In this document: positions 46,165 to 54,739 of the stretch, in pieces
Position numbering within the stretch: position 1 is the stretch's first letter
Layout: each line of letters starts with the position of its first letter
Source of the DNA: an uncultured Pelagibacteraceae bacterium
GTDB taxonomy: Bacteria > Pseudomonadota > Alphaproteobacteria > Pelagibacterales > Pelagibacteraceae
Length of the DNA stretch: 64,000 bases
Direction of reading: 5' to 3'
Assembly (NCBI GenBank): GCA_902516435.1
Contig: CABXYF010000004.1
Span: 31,544-95,543 of the forward strand
Translations under genes and position numbers: made by a program
Notes under the pieces: generated by a model
What the model was told of the DNA's origin: nothing
The model's input: only the letters and a program-made list of their open reading frames with translations
Database searches by the model: none

Positions 46165-47556
46165 TTGGTTAATGAGAAATTTAATATTCAAAGTTTAGAA
46201 AAATATACTAACAATTCAGAGTATTCTTTTTTATCTGATTTATTAAAGACAAGCGATATAAAGAAAGAATTATTAAATTTTGAAATTAATTCAAATAAAA
46301 CTATTATTCTAGTATCCTTTAAAAAAGATTTATCTAAATCTGGTGCTGAAAAACTAGGAGCTAAATTATATTCTCACATAAAAGAAAAAATTAAATCTGA
46401 CTATTTAATTGATACTGACTCAATGCCTCTTAAATACAGAGATTTACTAGGACATTTTTTACATGGGATAAAATTAAAATCTTATACTTTTGAAAAGTAT
46501 AAATCTAAAAAAGATAAAAAAAAAATATTAATATCTGTAGTAGGTAAAAACATGCCTACAAATAAGGATAAAATAAAATTCAAAGCAATTGAAGAAGGGG
46601 CCTTTTTTGCAAGAGATCTGGTATCTGAACCAGGAAATGTTCTACATCCTGATGAATATGCAAAAAGAATAAATACGCTTAAAAAATTAGGGTTAAAAAT
46701 AAATGTATATGATGAAAAGAAATGTAAAAAACTTGGAATGAATGCTTTGCTTGGCGTAGGTCAAGGTAGTATTCGTGGATCTTACCTGGTAACAATGGAG
46801 TGGAATGGAGCAAAAAATAATTCTAAGCCTTTAGCATTTGTTGGAAAAGGGGTTTGTTTTGATACTGGAGGTTATTCATTAAAACCTGCAAAGTTTATGG
46901 AAGATATGACTTATGATATGGCAGGCTCGGCAACTGTAGTTGGTTTGATGAAAAATTTAGCTTTAAGAAAAGCAAAGGTTAATGCAGTTGGTGTTGTGGG
47001 TCTTGTAGAAAATATGGTTAGTGGAAATGCACAAAGACCTGGTGATATCGTAAAATCTTACAGTGGTCAGACAATAGAAATATTAAATACAGATGCAGAA
47101 GGTAGATTAGTTTTAGCAGATGCACTTACCTATACAGAAAAAAAATATAAACCTAGATTTATAATTGATCTTGCAACTTTAACTGGTGCTATTATAGTTT
47201 CATTAGGTTCCGAATATGCAGGGTTATTTTCAAATGATGATAAATTATCGAAACAATTATTAGATTCAGGTGACAAGGTAGAAGAAAAATTATGGAGAAT
47301 GCCTTTACATAAAAACTTTGACAAACTTATAAATTCGAAAAATGCTGATATGCAAAATATTAATTACGTTGGTGGTGCAGGATCCACAACTGCAGCACAG
47401 TTTTTACAAAGATTTATATTAAACAAAACACCTTGGGCTCATTTAGATATAGCAGGCATGGCTTTTTCAAAATATGGTGGAGCTTTAAATTCAGGTGGGG
47501 CAACTAGCTATGGAGTAAGATTATTAAATAAACTAATAGAGGATTATTATGAGTAA
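46165..47556 (+). CDS. pepA: leucyl aminopeptidase (M17), 5' end probably frameshifted
   Basis: PepA is a hexameric dimetal peptidase that removes N-terminal residues from peptides. The C-terminal catalytic domain is complete: GKGVCFDTGGYSLKPAKFMEDMTYDMAGSA and NTDAEGRLVLADALTY hold the metal ligands and active-site residues. The open frame starts at a TTG (46165) inside what looks like a beta strand of the N-terminal domain. Upstream codons in this frame read KKKITNAIYLV, which is good protein but has no ATG. An ATG at 46103 in another frame leads up to a run of ten A (46138-46147); adding one A would join them and give an N-terminus of normal length. Either this is an assembly error or the gene depends on slippage. 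It overlaps ndk by 8 bases. Confidence 0.88.
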   Translation: MVNEKFNIQSLEKYTNNSEYSFLSDLLKTSDIKKELLNFEINSNKTIILVSFKKDLSKSGAEKLGAKLYSHIKEKIKSDYLIDTDSMPLKYRDLLGHFLHGIKLKSYTFEKYKSKKDKKKILISVVGKNMPTNKDKIKFKAIEEGAFFARDLVSEPGNVLHPDEYAKRINTLKKLGLKINVYDEKKCKKLGMNALLGVGQGSIRGSYLVTMEWNGAKNNSKPLAFVGKGVCFDTGGYSLKPAKFMEDMTYDMAGSATVVGLMKNLALRKAKVNAVGVVGLVENMVSGNAQRPGDIVKSYSGQTIEILNTDAEGRLVLADALTYTEKKYKPRFIIDLATLTGAIIVSLGSEYAGLFSNDDKLSKQLLDSGDKVEEKLWRMPLHKNFDKLINSKNADMQNINYVGGAGSTTAAQFLQRFILNKTPWAHLDIAGMAFSKYGGALNSGGATSYGVRLLNKLIEDYYE

Positions 47557-47959
47557 TCTAGAACAGACACTGTCAATCATAAAACCAGATGCGGTTGAAA
47601 GAAGTCTAGAAAATGAGATTAAGAATATTTTTAAAAATAAGGGTTTTTCAATTTTAAAAGAAAAAAAAATACAAATAGAAAAATCTGAAGCTGAAAAGTT
47701 TTATAAAGTTCATGAAACTAAACCTTTTTATAATGATTTATGCGAATATCTCTCATCGGGACCCATTGTTGTAATGGTTCTTGAAAAAGATGACGCAGTA
47801 CTTGGAAACAGACAGTTGATGGGAGCTACAAATCCACAAGATGCTAAAGAAGGCACTATTAGAAAAAAATATGGAATATCAATAGATAAAAATTCAGTGC
47901 ATGGTTCTGATAGTGTTGAGAATGCAAAAATTGAAATAGATTTCTTTTTTAAAGATTAA
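47549..47959 (+). CDS. ndk: nucleoside diphosphate kinase
   Basis: Ndk equalises nucleoside triphosphate pools by phosphate transfer through a histidine. The 136-residue protein has TLSIIKPDAVERSL near the start, the NRQLMGATNPQDAKEGTIR stretch and the active-site His118 in NSVHGSDSVENA. The length is standard. It overlaps pepA by 8 bases and the convergent purN by 11. Confidence 0.96.
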   Translation: MSNLEQTLSIIKPDAVERSLENEIKNIFKNKGFSILKEKKIQIEKSEAEKFYKVHETKPFYNDLCEYLSSGPIVVMVLEKDDAVLGNRQLMGATNPQDAKEGTIRKKYGISIDKNSVHGSDSVENAKIEIDFFFKD

Positions 47960-48530
47960 ACACTTCTTTAATTGCTTTCGGATACAGCCTGTGTTCTTGA
48001 ATCAATATTTTTTTTGCTAAAGATTTAGCTGTTTCACTTTTTCTAATCTTCACTTTTTTTTGAAGAATTATTTTTCCCGAGTCTAATCTATAATTAACAA
48101 AATGCACAGTACAACCAGAATATTTTTCATTATTTAACAGTACTCGTTTATGGGTATTCAAACCTTTATACTTTGGAAGCAAAGAAGGATGAATATTTAA
48201 TATTTTACCTTTAAAATTTTTTATAAAATTTTTAGATAAAATTTTCATAAATCCTGCAAGACAAATTAATTTAATATTTTTATTTTCTAAATCAGAAATT
48301 ATTTTCTTTTCAGCAATTATTTTATTTTTAAAATTAAAAACTTTTTTTGATATTTTAAAAATTTTTCCAAATTTTAAACCTTTAGCTTTAGAGTTATCTG
48401 ATATAATTAATTCTATCGAAATTGGTGAATTATTTTTTTTAGAAAATTGAATTAATGATTTCAGATTACTCCCAGTTCCAGAAATGAATACTGCACACTT
48501 TATCTTTTTAGGACCAGTTAATTGAACCAT
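47949..48530 (-). CDS. purN: phosphoribosylglycinamide formyltransferase
   Basis: PurN uses 10-formyl-THF to formylate GAR, the third step of purine synthesis. The 193-residue protein has FISGTGSNLKSL near the start, the conserved CLAGFMKILS segment, NIHPSLLPKYKGLNTHKRVL with the formyl-folate-site Asn and His, and a closing acidic loop. Its start overlaps the purM 3' end by 23 bases. The purM-purN order is the common one. The 3' end overlaps ndk on the other strand. Confidence 0.94.
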   Translation of the reverse strand: MVQLTGPKKIKCAVFISGTGSNLKSLIQFSKKNNSPISIELIISDNSKAKGLKFGKIFKISKKVFNFKNKIIAEKKIISDLENKNIKLICLAGFMKILSKNFIKNFKGKILNIHPSLLPKYKGLNTHKRVLLNNEKYSGCTVHFVNYRLDSGKIILQKKVKIRKSETAKSLAKKILIQEHRLYPKAIKEVFNL

Positions 48531-49536
48531 TTAATTTAACTTTGTTATTACCTTTAGAAATTTTACCTATCACATAGGGTTTGAAGTTCCTGGAAAAATG
48601 TTTTGAGACCTTTTTTAAATTTTTAGTATTAATTATTAAGCAAAATCCAACTCCACAATTAAAAGTTTTTAGCATTTCTTTTTCTGATATTCCTTGTTTA
48701 TTAAGCCATTTAAAAATACTTAATGTTTTAATTTTGTTTAAGTCGATATCCGCAACTAATTTATCTGGAATTACCCTTTTAATGTTATCTGATAAGCCTC
48801 CACCGGTTATGTTTGCACATCCATTAATTAAATTTTTATCGATCAATTTTAACACTTCGTTAACATATATTTTTGTAGGCTTTAAAAGTTCAGAACTCAA
48901 ATATTTATTTTTTTTAATATTAACTTTTTTTTCATTTATAAGATGCCTCACTAAAGAAAATCCATTAGAATGTAATCCGCTTGATGGAATAGCTAAGATA
49001 AGATCATTATGATTAATCAGATTTTTCTTTAAAACCTTTTTTTTATCTACAACACCTACAGCAAAACCTGCGATATCGAATTTATTTTTTTCATAAGTTC
49101 CAGGCATTTCCGCTGTTTCACCCCCAACAAGTTCACACCCTGATAATCTACAACCTTTGAGAATTCCTTTAATTATTGATTTAAGTTTTTTTAAATTAAT
49201 TTTATTAATTGAAATATAGTCTAAAAATAATAATGGTCTGGCACCTTGCACAATTAAATCATTAACACTCATCGCAACTAAATCTATGCCAATAGTGTCA
49301 TACTTATTAAGTGTGTTGGCTATCTCAATTTTAGTACCAACTCCATCTGTACAAGCTACAATTTTAGGTTGGTTTATTCCATAAGGAATATTAGTTATAG
49401 ACCCAAATCCACCAATATTAGAAAACTTTTTTTTGCCTTTTTTCTTTGATGAAACATTGGAAATGAACTTAATAAAGTTATCCGCAGCGTTTATATCAAC
49501 ACCACTTTTTTTATAGGTAAATTTTTTATTATTCAT
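48508..49536 (-). CDS. purM: phosphoribosylformylglycinamidine cyclo-ligase
   Basis: PurM closes the imidazole ring to make AIR, the fifth step of purine synthesis. The 342-residue protein has GVDINAADNFIKFI at the start, KIVACTDGVGTKIEIA, the LVGGETAEMPGTYEKNKFDIAGFAVG motif and SSGLHSNGFSLVRHL. The AIR-synthase ATP-binding pattern is complete. It is divergent from the DUF2066 gene by 11 bases, as purM and hda-type clusters often are in proteobacteria. Confidence 0.95.
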   Translation of the reverse strand: MNNKKFTYKKSGVDINAADNFIKFISNVSSKKKGKKKFSNIGGFGSITNIPYGINQPKIVACTDGVGTKIEIANTLNKYDTIGIDLVAMSVNDLIVQGARPLLFLDYISINKINLKKLKSIIKGILKGCRLSGCELVGGETAEMPGTYEKNKFDIAGFAVGVVDKKKVLKKNLINHNDLILAIPSSGLHSNGFSLVRHLINEKKVNIKKNKYLSSELLKPTKIYVNEVLKLIDKNLINGCANITGGGLSDNIKRVIPDKLVADIDLNKIKTLSIFKWLNKQGISEKEMLKTFNCGVGFCLIINTKNLKKVSKHFSRNFKPYVIGKISKGNNKVKLNGSINWS

Positions 49537-49547
49537 TAAAATAGTTT

Positions 49548-50627
49548 ATGAAATATATTTTTCAAAATATTAAATTAAGAAAGTTATATATATTTTTTTT
49601 ATTTCTTGCTGTATTAAATATTTTTTTTTCCACAGGAATAAGTCACTCTAAGACTTTTTCTATAAGCGATGTTGAATTATCTGCCCCTTTCAAGAAAAAT
49701 TTTAATAAAAATAAAATAATAGATGAAGGATTTACACAAGCTTTTAATCAGCTAATCATATCAATTGTTCAGTCTAAGGATCAACAAAAGCTTGAGCAAA
49801 TTACACTAAATCAAATCAAAGGTATGATTGAGACATTTTCTATTAAAGAGGAAAAATTTGTAGATGAAATTTATCATATAAAGCTTAACGTAACTTTTAA
49901 TAAAAAAGTAATTTTTGATTTATTAGAAAAAAAAAATATTTTTCCATCTTTACCGATTAAAAAAAATATTATTTTTCTGCCAATAATTGTTGATCAAAAT
50001 AAAAATCAAATAAAAATGTTTTCAGATAATATCATTCATAATCTATGGAATTTAAATATTAAAAAATATGATCTTTTAAATTATATTTTACCAACTGAGG
50101 ATCTTGAAGATTTAAATATAATAAAAAAAAATATTAAAAATTTAGAGAAATTTGAATTTAGTGAAATTATAAAAAAATATAATCTTGAAAATTATATTAT
50201 TTCAATTTTTTTTGTACGCGCTAATCAAACTATTTTGTTAAGCAAAATTAGTTTAAACAACAAAACAACTATTAAAAATAAAGAAATACAAAGTATTGAT
50301 TTAAAAGGATATGATGAAGCAAAGAAATTTATAGAAAGTTTAAAAATTACTTTTGAAGATTATTGGAAATCTCAAAATGAAATAAATACATCTGTCAAAC
50401 TACCTTTAACGATTTCAGTTAAAAATAGTAATAATATAAAAATTTATCAATTAGAGGAAAAATTATCTAATATAGATTTAATTTATAATTTTTATATCTA
50501 TAAATTTGATAACAATAATAACATTTATAAAATAATTTTTAATGGAACTCCCTCTAAATTTATCGAAGTTATGAAGGATAATAATTATAAATTTGAAACC
50601 ACAAATAAAATATGGGTGATGAAATGA
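49548..50627 (+). CDS. DUF2066 family protein (secreted or membrane-anchored)
   Basis: The 359-residue protein starts with a basic N-terminus and a hydrophobic stretch (about residues 13-34) that looks like a signal peptide or anchor. The mature part is lysine- and isoleucine-rich and shows the DUF2066 pattern of a long helix-strand region with GFTQAFNQLIISIVQSKDQQKLEQI and EIYHIKLNVTFNKKVIFDLLEKKNI. Function is not known; in many proteobacteria this gene lies between purM and hda, as here. Divergence makes the family call tentative, but the context supports it. The 3' end overlaps the hda start by four bases (ATGA). Confidence 0.72.
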   Translation: MKYIFQNIKLRKLYIFFLFLAVLNIFFSTGISHSKTFSISDVELSAPFKKNFNKNKIIDEGFTQAFNQLIISIVQSKDQQKLEQITLNQIKGMIETFSIKEEKFVDEIYHIKLNVTFNKKVIFDLLEKKNIFPSLPIKKNIIFLPIIVDQNKNQIKMFSDNIIHNLWNLNIKKYDLLNYILPTEDLEDLNIIKKNIKNLEKFEFSEIIKKYNLENYIISIFFVRANQTILLSKISLNNKTTIKNKEIQSIDLKGYDEAKKFIESLKITFEDYWKSQNEINTSVKLPLTISVKNSNNIKIYQLEEKLSNIDLIYNFYIYKFDNNNNIYKIIFNGTPSKFIEVMKDNNYKFETTNKIWVMK

Positions 50628-51286
50628 AAAATCTAAACCAACAAATTCTTAATTTTGACTATGAGCAGAATTTTAAGGACCAAGATTTTTATGTTTCAAA
50701 AAGTAATGAATATTCATTTAAACTTTTAAATAGTTGGCCCCGATGGGAAAAAAATTTTGTAAATTTAATTGGTGAAAATTTTTCTGGAAAATCACACCTG
50801 ATAAATATTTTTCTAAAAAATTTTAAAGGTACTAAAATCTCAGCAGATTTAATTGATAATAGTTTCTTGAAAAAAATTAAAGTACATGAAAATATTATCA
50901 TTGAAGATTTATCAAATAGTATTGATGAAAATTTATTATTTACGATAATTAATACTATAGATCAGGATAATAAATATCTTATTGCAACTTCGGTAAAACC
51001 AATTGTGGACTTAAAATTTAAATTGGATGATCTTAATTCAAGATCTAAAAATTTTCTTTTATCACAAATAGAGCAACCTGAAGATGATCTGATGTATGCT
51101 TTAATATTAAAAAATTTATCTGATCGTCAGATCTCAATTAATAAAAAATTAATAGATTTTATTATTAAAAGGATTAGTAGATCTTATGGTAAAATATCTG
51201 ATTTCATATATAAAATCGACGAAATTAGTTTAAAAAGAAAGAAACCAATTGACTTTAAAATTATAAAAGAGGCTTTAGGAGAGTAA
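50624..51286 (+). CDS. hdaA: DnaA regulatory inactivator Hda/HdaA family ATPase
   Basis: The 220-residue protein is a DnaA-domain-III-like AAA+ ATPase. It has NSWPRWEKNFVNLIGENFSGKSHLINIF with the P-loop, a Walker B-like IIIEDLSNSI, and a RSKNFLLSQIEQPEDDLMYALILKNLSDRQI sensor region, followed by a small helical domain. Hda-type proteins promote ATP hydrolysis on DnaA together with the DNA clamp. The N-terminal QQILNFDYEQNF holds a short QxxLxF clamp-binding motif. I take the ATG at 50624, which overlaps the upstream stop (ATGA); an ATG at 50612 is also open. The TAA is followed directly by aspS. Confidence 0.85.
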   Translation: MKNLNQQILNFDYEQNFKDQDFYVSKSNEYSFKLLNSWPRWEKNFVNLIGENFSGKSHLINIFLKNFKGTKISADLIDNSFLKKIKVHENIIIEDLSNSIDENLLFTIINTIDQDNKYLIATSVKPIVDLKFKLDDLNSRSKNFLLSQIEQPEDDLMYALILKNLSDRQISINKKLIDFIIKRISRSYGKISDFIYKIDEISLKRKKPIDFKIIKEALGE

Positions 51287-53071
51287 TTGAGTAAGTACAG
51301 AACACATAAATGTAACGAATTAAGAAAAAGTGATGTTGATAAAAACGTCTCTATTTCTGGATGGATAAATAAAAAAAGAGACCATGGAAATTTACTGTTT
51401 ATTGACCTGAGAGATAATTATGGAATCACACAATGTATAATTGATAAAGAAAATAAAAATTTCTCAGAATTGGAAAAAATACAGCTAGAGACTGTAATTA
51501 AAGTAAGTGGCAAAGTTGTAAATCGTTCTGATGAAACTAAAAACAAAGATATTGAGACTGGAGAAATTGAGATTGCAATATCTGATTATGAAATATTAGG
51601 AACGTGCAAAGAATTACCAATGCCTATTTTTAGTGATCAGGAATACGCAGAGGAAATAAGATTAAAATACAGATTTTTAGATTTAAGAAGAAAAAAAATT
51701 CATGATAATATCATCTTAAGATCTAAAGTTATTTCCTTCATCAGAAGTGAAATGATAAACTTAGGTTTTTTAGAATTTCAGACTCCAATTTTAACTTCTT
51801 CTAGTCCTGAAGGAGCTAGAGATTTTCTTGTACCTAGTCGTCTTAATCCAGGAAAGTTTTATGCATTACCTCAAGCTCCACAACAATTTAAACAATTAAT
51901 AATGGTATCTGGTTTTGATAAATATTTTCAAATAGCTCCCTGTTTTAGAGATGAAGATGCTAGAGCCGATAGAAGTCCAGGTGAATTTTATCAACTAGAT
52001 TTAGAAATGTCTTTTGTAGAGCAAGAAGATGTATTTAAAATTGTTGAAAAACTAATTGTTAATACTTTTAAAAATTTTTCTGATAAAAAACTTTTGTACG
52101 ATGTATTTCCAAGGATACCATATTCTCAGGCGATGCTTAAGTATGGAAGTGATAAACCAGATTTAAGAAATCCACTTATTATAAAAGATATTACAGAAAT
52201 TTTTAATCGAGAGGATGTTTCATTTGATATTTTCAAAAAATTAGTAAAATCTGGTTCTAAAGTAAGATCTATTTCGACCAAAAATACAAAAGATAGACCT
52301 AGAAGCTTTTTTGATAACATTGATAAATGGGCCAAAGATCAGGGTGCTTCAGGATTAGCTTACTTTACTTTTGAAAAAGATAATAAAATCTCAGCTAAAG
52401 GACCAATAGGAAAATTTTTTTCTGAAGAGGCGCTATTAGAAATAATGAAAATTACTAAATCTCAGGTGGGAGATAGTATTTTTCTGGCATGTGGAAAGCA
52501 AAATGAACTAGAAAAAATAACAGCACTGGCTAGAGATAAAATTGCTAAAGATTTAGATCTAATTGACGACAATACTTTTGCTTTCTGTTGGATCGTTGAC
52601 TACCCTATGTTTGAAAAAGATGATTTCACAAATAAGATTAAATTTAGTCATAACCCATTTTCTATGCCACAGGGAGTCCTAAAAGAAAAAGATTTTGAAA
52701 ATCCCCTTGATATTCTTGCTTACCAATATGATATAGTTTGTAATGGTATAGAGTTGTCCTCTGGTGCAATAAGAAATCATAAACCTGATCTTATGTATAA
52801 ACTTTTTTCAATTGCTGGTTACAATAAAGCAGAGGTAAATGAAAAGTTTAGTGGGATGATAAATGCATTAAGTTATGGTGCACCACCACATGGTGGTATT
52901 GCTCCTGGAATAGATAGAATTGTAATGCTCTTAGCAAATGAAAAAAATATAAGAGAAGTAACTATGTTCCCAATGAATCAAAATGCTCAGGATTTGATGA
53001 TGAATGCACCATCAGAGATTAAACAAGAACAATTAAAAGAATTAAATCTTTCATTAAAGACAAAAAATTAA
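51287..53071 (+). CDS. aspS: aspartyl-tRNA synthetase, probably non-discriminating
   Basis: AspRS charges tRNA-Asp with aspartate. The 594-residue protein has the OB-fold anticodon-binding domain, the class II motifs (FRDEDARADRSPGEFYQLDLEMSF; GIAPGIDRIVML for motif 3) and the bacterial GAD insertion domain. His33 in KKRDHGNLLFID is the residue that in Pseudomonas marks a non-discriminating enzyme, which also charges tRNA-Asn for repair by GatCAB; a discriminating enzyme has Leu there. This is inference. The start is a TTG that directly follows the hda stop, giving MSKYRTHKCNELR, the usual N-terminus. Confidence 0.95.
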   Translation: MSKYRTHKCNELRKSDVDKNVSISGWINKKRDHGNLLFIDLRDNYGITQCIIDKENKNFSELEKIQLETVIKVSGKVVNRSDETKNKDIETGEIEIAISDYEILGTCKELPMPIFSDQEYAEEIRLKYRFLDLRRKKIHDNIILRSKVISFIRSEMINLGFLEFQTPILTSSSPEGARDFLVPSRLNPGKFYALPQAPQQFKQLIMVSGFDKYFQIAPCFRDEDARADRSPGEFYQLDLEMSFVEQEDVFKIVEKLIVNTFKNFSDKKLLYDVFPRIPYSQAMLKYGSDKPDLRNPLIIKDITEIFNREDVSFDIFKKLVKSGSKVRSISTKNTKDRPRSFFDNIDKWAKDQGASGLAYFTFEKDNKISAKGPIGKFFSEEALLEIMKITKSQVGDSIFLACGKQNELEKITALARDKIAKDLDLIDDNTFAFCWIVDYPMFEKDDFTNKIKFSHNPFSMPQGVLKEKDFENPLDILAYQYDIVCNGIELSSGAIRNHKPDLMYKLFSIAGYNKAEVNEKFSGMINALSYGAPPHGGIAPGIDRIVMLLANEKNIREVTMFPMNQNAQDLMMNAPSEIKQEQLKELNLSLKTKN

Positions 53072-53074
53072 AAA

Positions 53075-53899
53075 CTATTTTTTTCCTTTTAAGTTAATTT
53101 TAACATCAGATAAATCTACTAGATTTTTTTTATAATTATTTCTTACAAAACCTTTACTTGTGATATCTTTAACAATTTTTAATAGCTGTTTTTGATCCTC
53201 TGAATTCTGTTCTTCAGAAACACTTGTATCGTTTCCACCAATAGAAGGTGTGTGAGCAAGGTCTTCTCTATTTTGATAAGAGATTGCTAGCTCTCTAAAA
53301 ATATAGTCTAAAATAGATGTAGCACTTAATATTCTGTCATTCCCTAAAACTTTACCTGAGGGTTCAAATTTTGTACCAACAAATGCACTTATAAATTCAT
53401 CTAAAGGCACTCCATATTGAAGTCCTAAAGAAACTGCAATTGCAAAATTGTTCATTAATGCTTTTACTAATTCACCTTCTTTACTTGTATCAATGAATAT
53501 TTCTCCAATTTTTCCGTCTTCATATTCGCCGGTATGCAGATAAACTTTATGATCTCCAATAGTTGCCTTTTGGATATATCCTTTTCTTCTATCTGGCATA
53601 CTAAATCTCTTTCCACCTATTTCAGAAGCCTTATTGAGATTTGTAACTATATTTTCTTTACTAATAGTATTGACACTCTCATTTTTGTCTAATATTTCAA
53701 CATTTTTATTTTCTATAACCTTATTATTTTTTGGATCAAGACTTTTAGTCTTTCTATTGTCTAATTTAACATCTAAAACTTCGAATTTACCATCATCTCT
53801 TTTTTCTAGATTCTTTAACTCTGTCTCATTTATATCATCTAAGTAATGATTTACTTTAAAAGTACACGTGTAATAAGTTTCAACTAGATATTTTGACAT
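53075..53899 (-). CDS. stand-alone NrdJ C-terminal (TSCPD-type) domain protein
   Basis: The 274-residue protein matches the C-terminal end of alphaproteobacterial class II (B12-dependent) ribonucleotide reductase NrdJ. The matching part includes [55 protein letters not shown] and [19 protein letters not shown] (about residues 105-215). No reductase catalytic domain is in the frame or next to it, so this is a separate polypeptide here. The N-terminal 90 residues ([16 protein letters not shown] and an acidic region) are less clear. It may act in trans with a split reductase or as a regulator. The gene is convergent with aspS by 3 bases. Confidence 0.75.
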   Translation of the reverse strand: MSKYLVETYYTCTFKVNHYLDDINETELKNLEKRDDGKFEVLDVKLDNRKTKSLDPKNNKVIENKNVEILDKNESVNTISKENIVTNLNKASEIGGKRFSMPDRRKGYIQKATIGDHKVYLHTGEYEDGKIGEIFIDTSKEGELVKALMNNFAIAVSLGLQYGVPLDEFISAFVGTKFEPSGKVLGNDRILSATSILDYIFRELAISYQNREDLAHTPSIGGNDTSVSEEQNSEDQKQLLKIVKDITSKGFVRNNYKKNLVDLSDVKINLKGKK

Positions 53900-53920
53900 T
53901 TGACCTCAATTTAAAATTAA

Positions 53921-53959
53921 TTTGAATAATGAATCATTTAATTTATATACTTATTCAAA
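53921..53959. promoter_or_regulatory. inverted repeat in the divergent region before the NrdJ-like and NDUFA12 genes
   Basis: TTTGAATAA (53921-53929) and TTATTCAAA (53951-53959) are perfect 9-base inverted arms with 21 bases between. The gap holds TATATAC, a possible -10. The 113-base region is one of the longest intergenic spaces here. An operator for either gene is possible; AT-rich chance is not excluded. Confidence 0.35.
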
Positions 53960-54012
53960 TTTTAGTCTAATTTAAATTTTACAATTTTTAATTGAAAAAA
54001 TAATAAATAAAA

Positions 54013-54372
54013 ATGTTGACACTTTTTAAAAAAATTTTCATTTGGTGGAATCAAGACACATTTGGAACTAGATTAAAAACTATATTTTTTGGAAAACTTG
54101 TTGGCACAGACGAGTTAGGCAACAAATATTATCAAAGTAAAAAGGGAAAGAGATGGGTTATATATGCTGATACAATTGATGCTTCAAAAATTCCTGTTGA
54201 GTGGTATTCATGGATACATTTTACTCCCAATAGAATAGAAAGAAAGCATGTTTTAGAAAAGTATGAATGGCAAAAGCCACATCAATCTAATCTGACTGGT
54301 ACCGATAAAGCATACTATCCAAATAGAAATAAAGATGGAGTTAAAAAAAAATATACCACCTGGAAAAAATAA
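54013..54372 (+). CDS. NADH:ubiquinone oxidoreductase subunit NDUFA12 family
   Basis: The 119-residue protein is the bacterial homologue of mitochondrial complex I accessory subunit NDUFA12 (B17.2), found in alphaproteobacteria. It shows IWWNQDTFGTRLKTIFFGKLVGTDELGNKYYQ, RWVIYAD and the conserved PVEWYSWIHFTPNR segment. It binds the matrix/cytoplasmic arm of complex I. It overlaps the DUF2155 gene by 38 bases; this order and the nearby accBC are typical of alphaproteobacteria. Confidence 0.93.
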   Translation: MLTLFKKIFIWWNQDTFGTRLKTIFFGKLVGTDELGNKYYQSKKGKRWVIYADTIDASKIPVEWYSWIHFTPNRIERKHVLEKYEWQKPHQSNLTGTDKAYYPNRNKDGVKKKYTTWKK

Positions 54373-54739
54373 TCTTAAATATAATTTATTAATTTTTTTT
54401 AATTTTTTTTTGTGTTCAGTTGCATTTTCACAAAGTAATTTAGAAGGTGCCTATACTGATATCAAAATATTGGACAAAATAAGTTCTAAAAATACACTCT
54501 TAAAATTAAAAAATGGAGATCTAATAAAATTTAAAGATTTATCTATAAAAAGTTTGAAATGTAAAAATTCAGAGTTTGATGATAACCCAGAAATAACTGC
54601 ATATTTGCAAGTAACTGATTTAAATAATATTAATAATGATGAAGTTTTTGCTTTTAATGGTTGGATGTTTTCATCTAGTCCATCAATAACTCCTTTTGAT
54701 CACCCAGTTTATGATATTTGGCTTGTAAGCTGTTATTAA
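54335..54739 (+). CDS. DUF2155 family protein with signal peptide
   Basis: The 134-residue protein starts with a signal-like stretch (NLLIFFNFFLCSVAFSQ) and has the DUF2155 pattern: AYTDIKILDKISSKNTLLKLKNGD, a Cys-containing SLKCKNSEF segment, and FNGWMFSSSPSITPFDHPVYDIWLVSC. The function is not known. In alphaproteobacteria it follows the NDUFA12 gene. The start lies inside the NDUFA12 gene; no later ATG would keep the signal sequence. It overlaps the convergent accC end by four bases. Confidence 0.85.
   Translation: MELKKNIPPGKNNLKYNLLIFFNFFLCSVAFSQSNLEGAYTDIKILDKISSKNTLLKLKNGDLIKFKDLSIKSLKCKNSEFDDNPEITAYLQVTDLNNINNDEVFAFNGWMFSSSPSITPFDHPVYDIWLVSCY

Noticed and set aside
46128..46170. ATG at 46128 as the start of pepA
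   Set aside because: In its own frame it stops after 14 codons at 46170-46172. It would need a one-base deletion in the A-run and give a shorter N-terminus than the family. The ATG at 46103 with one added A fits better.
48581..49012. 143-codon plus-strand open frame inside purM
   Set aside because: It lies fully within purM on the minus strand, with no domain and poor codon use. It is a by-product of low stop frequency in that frame.
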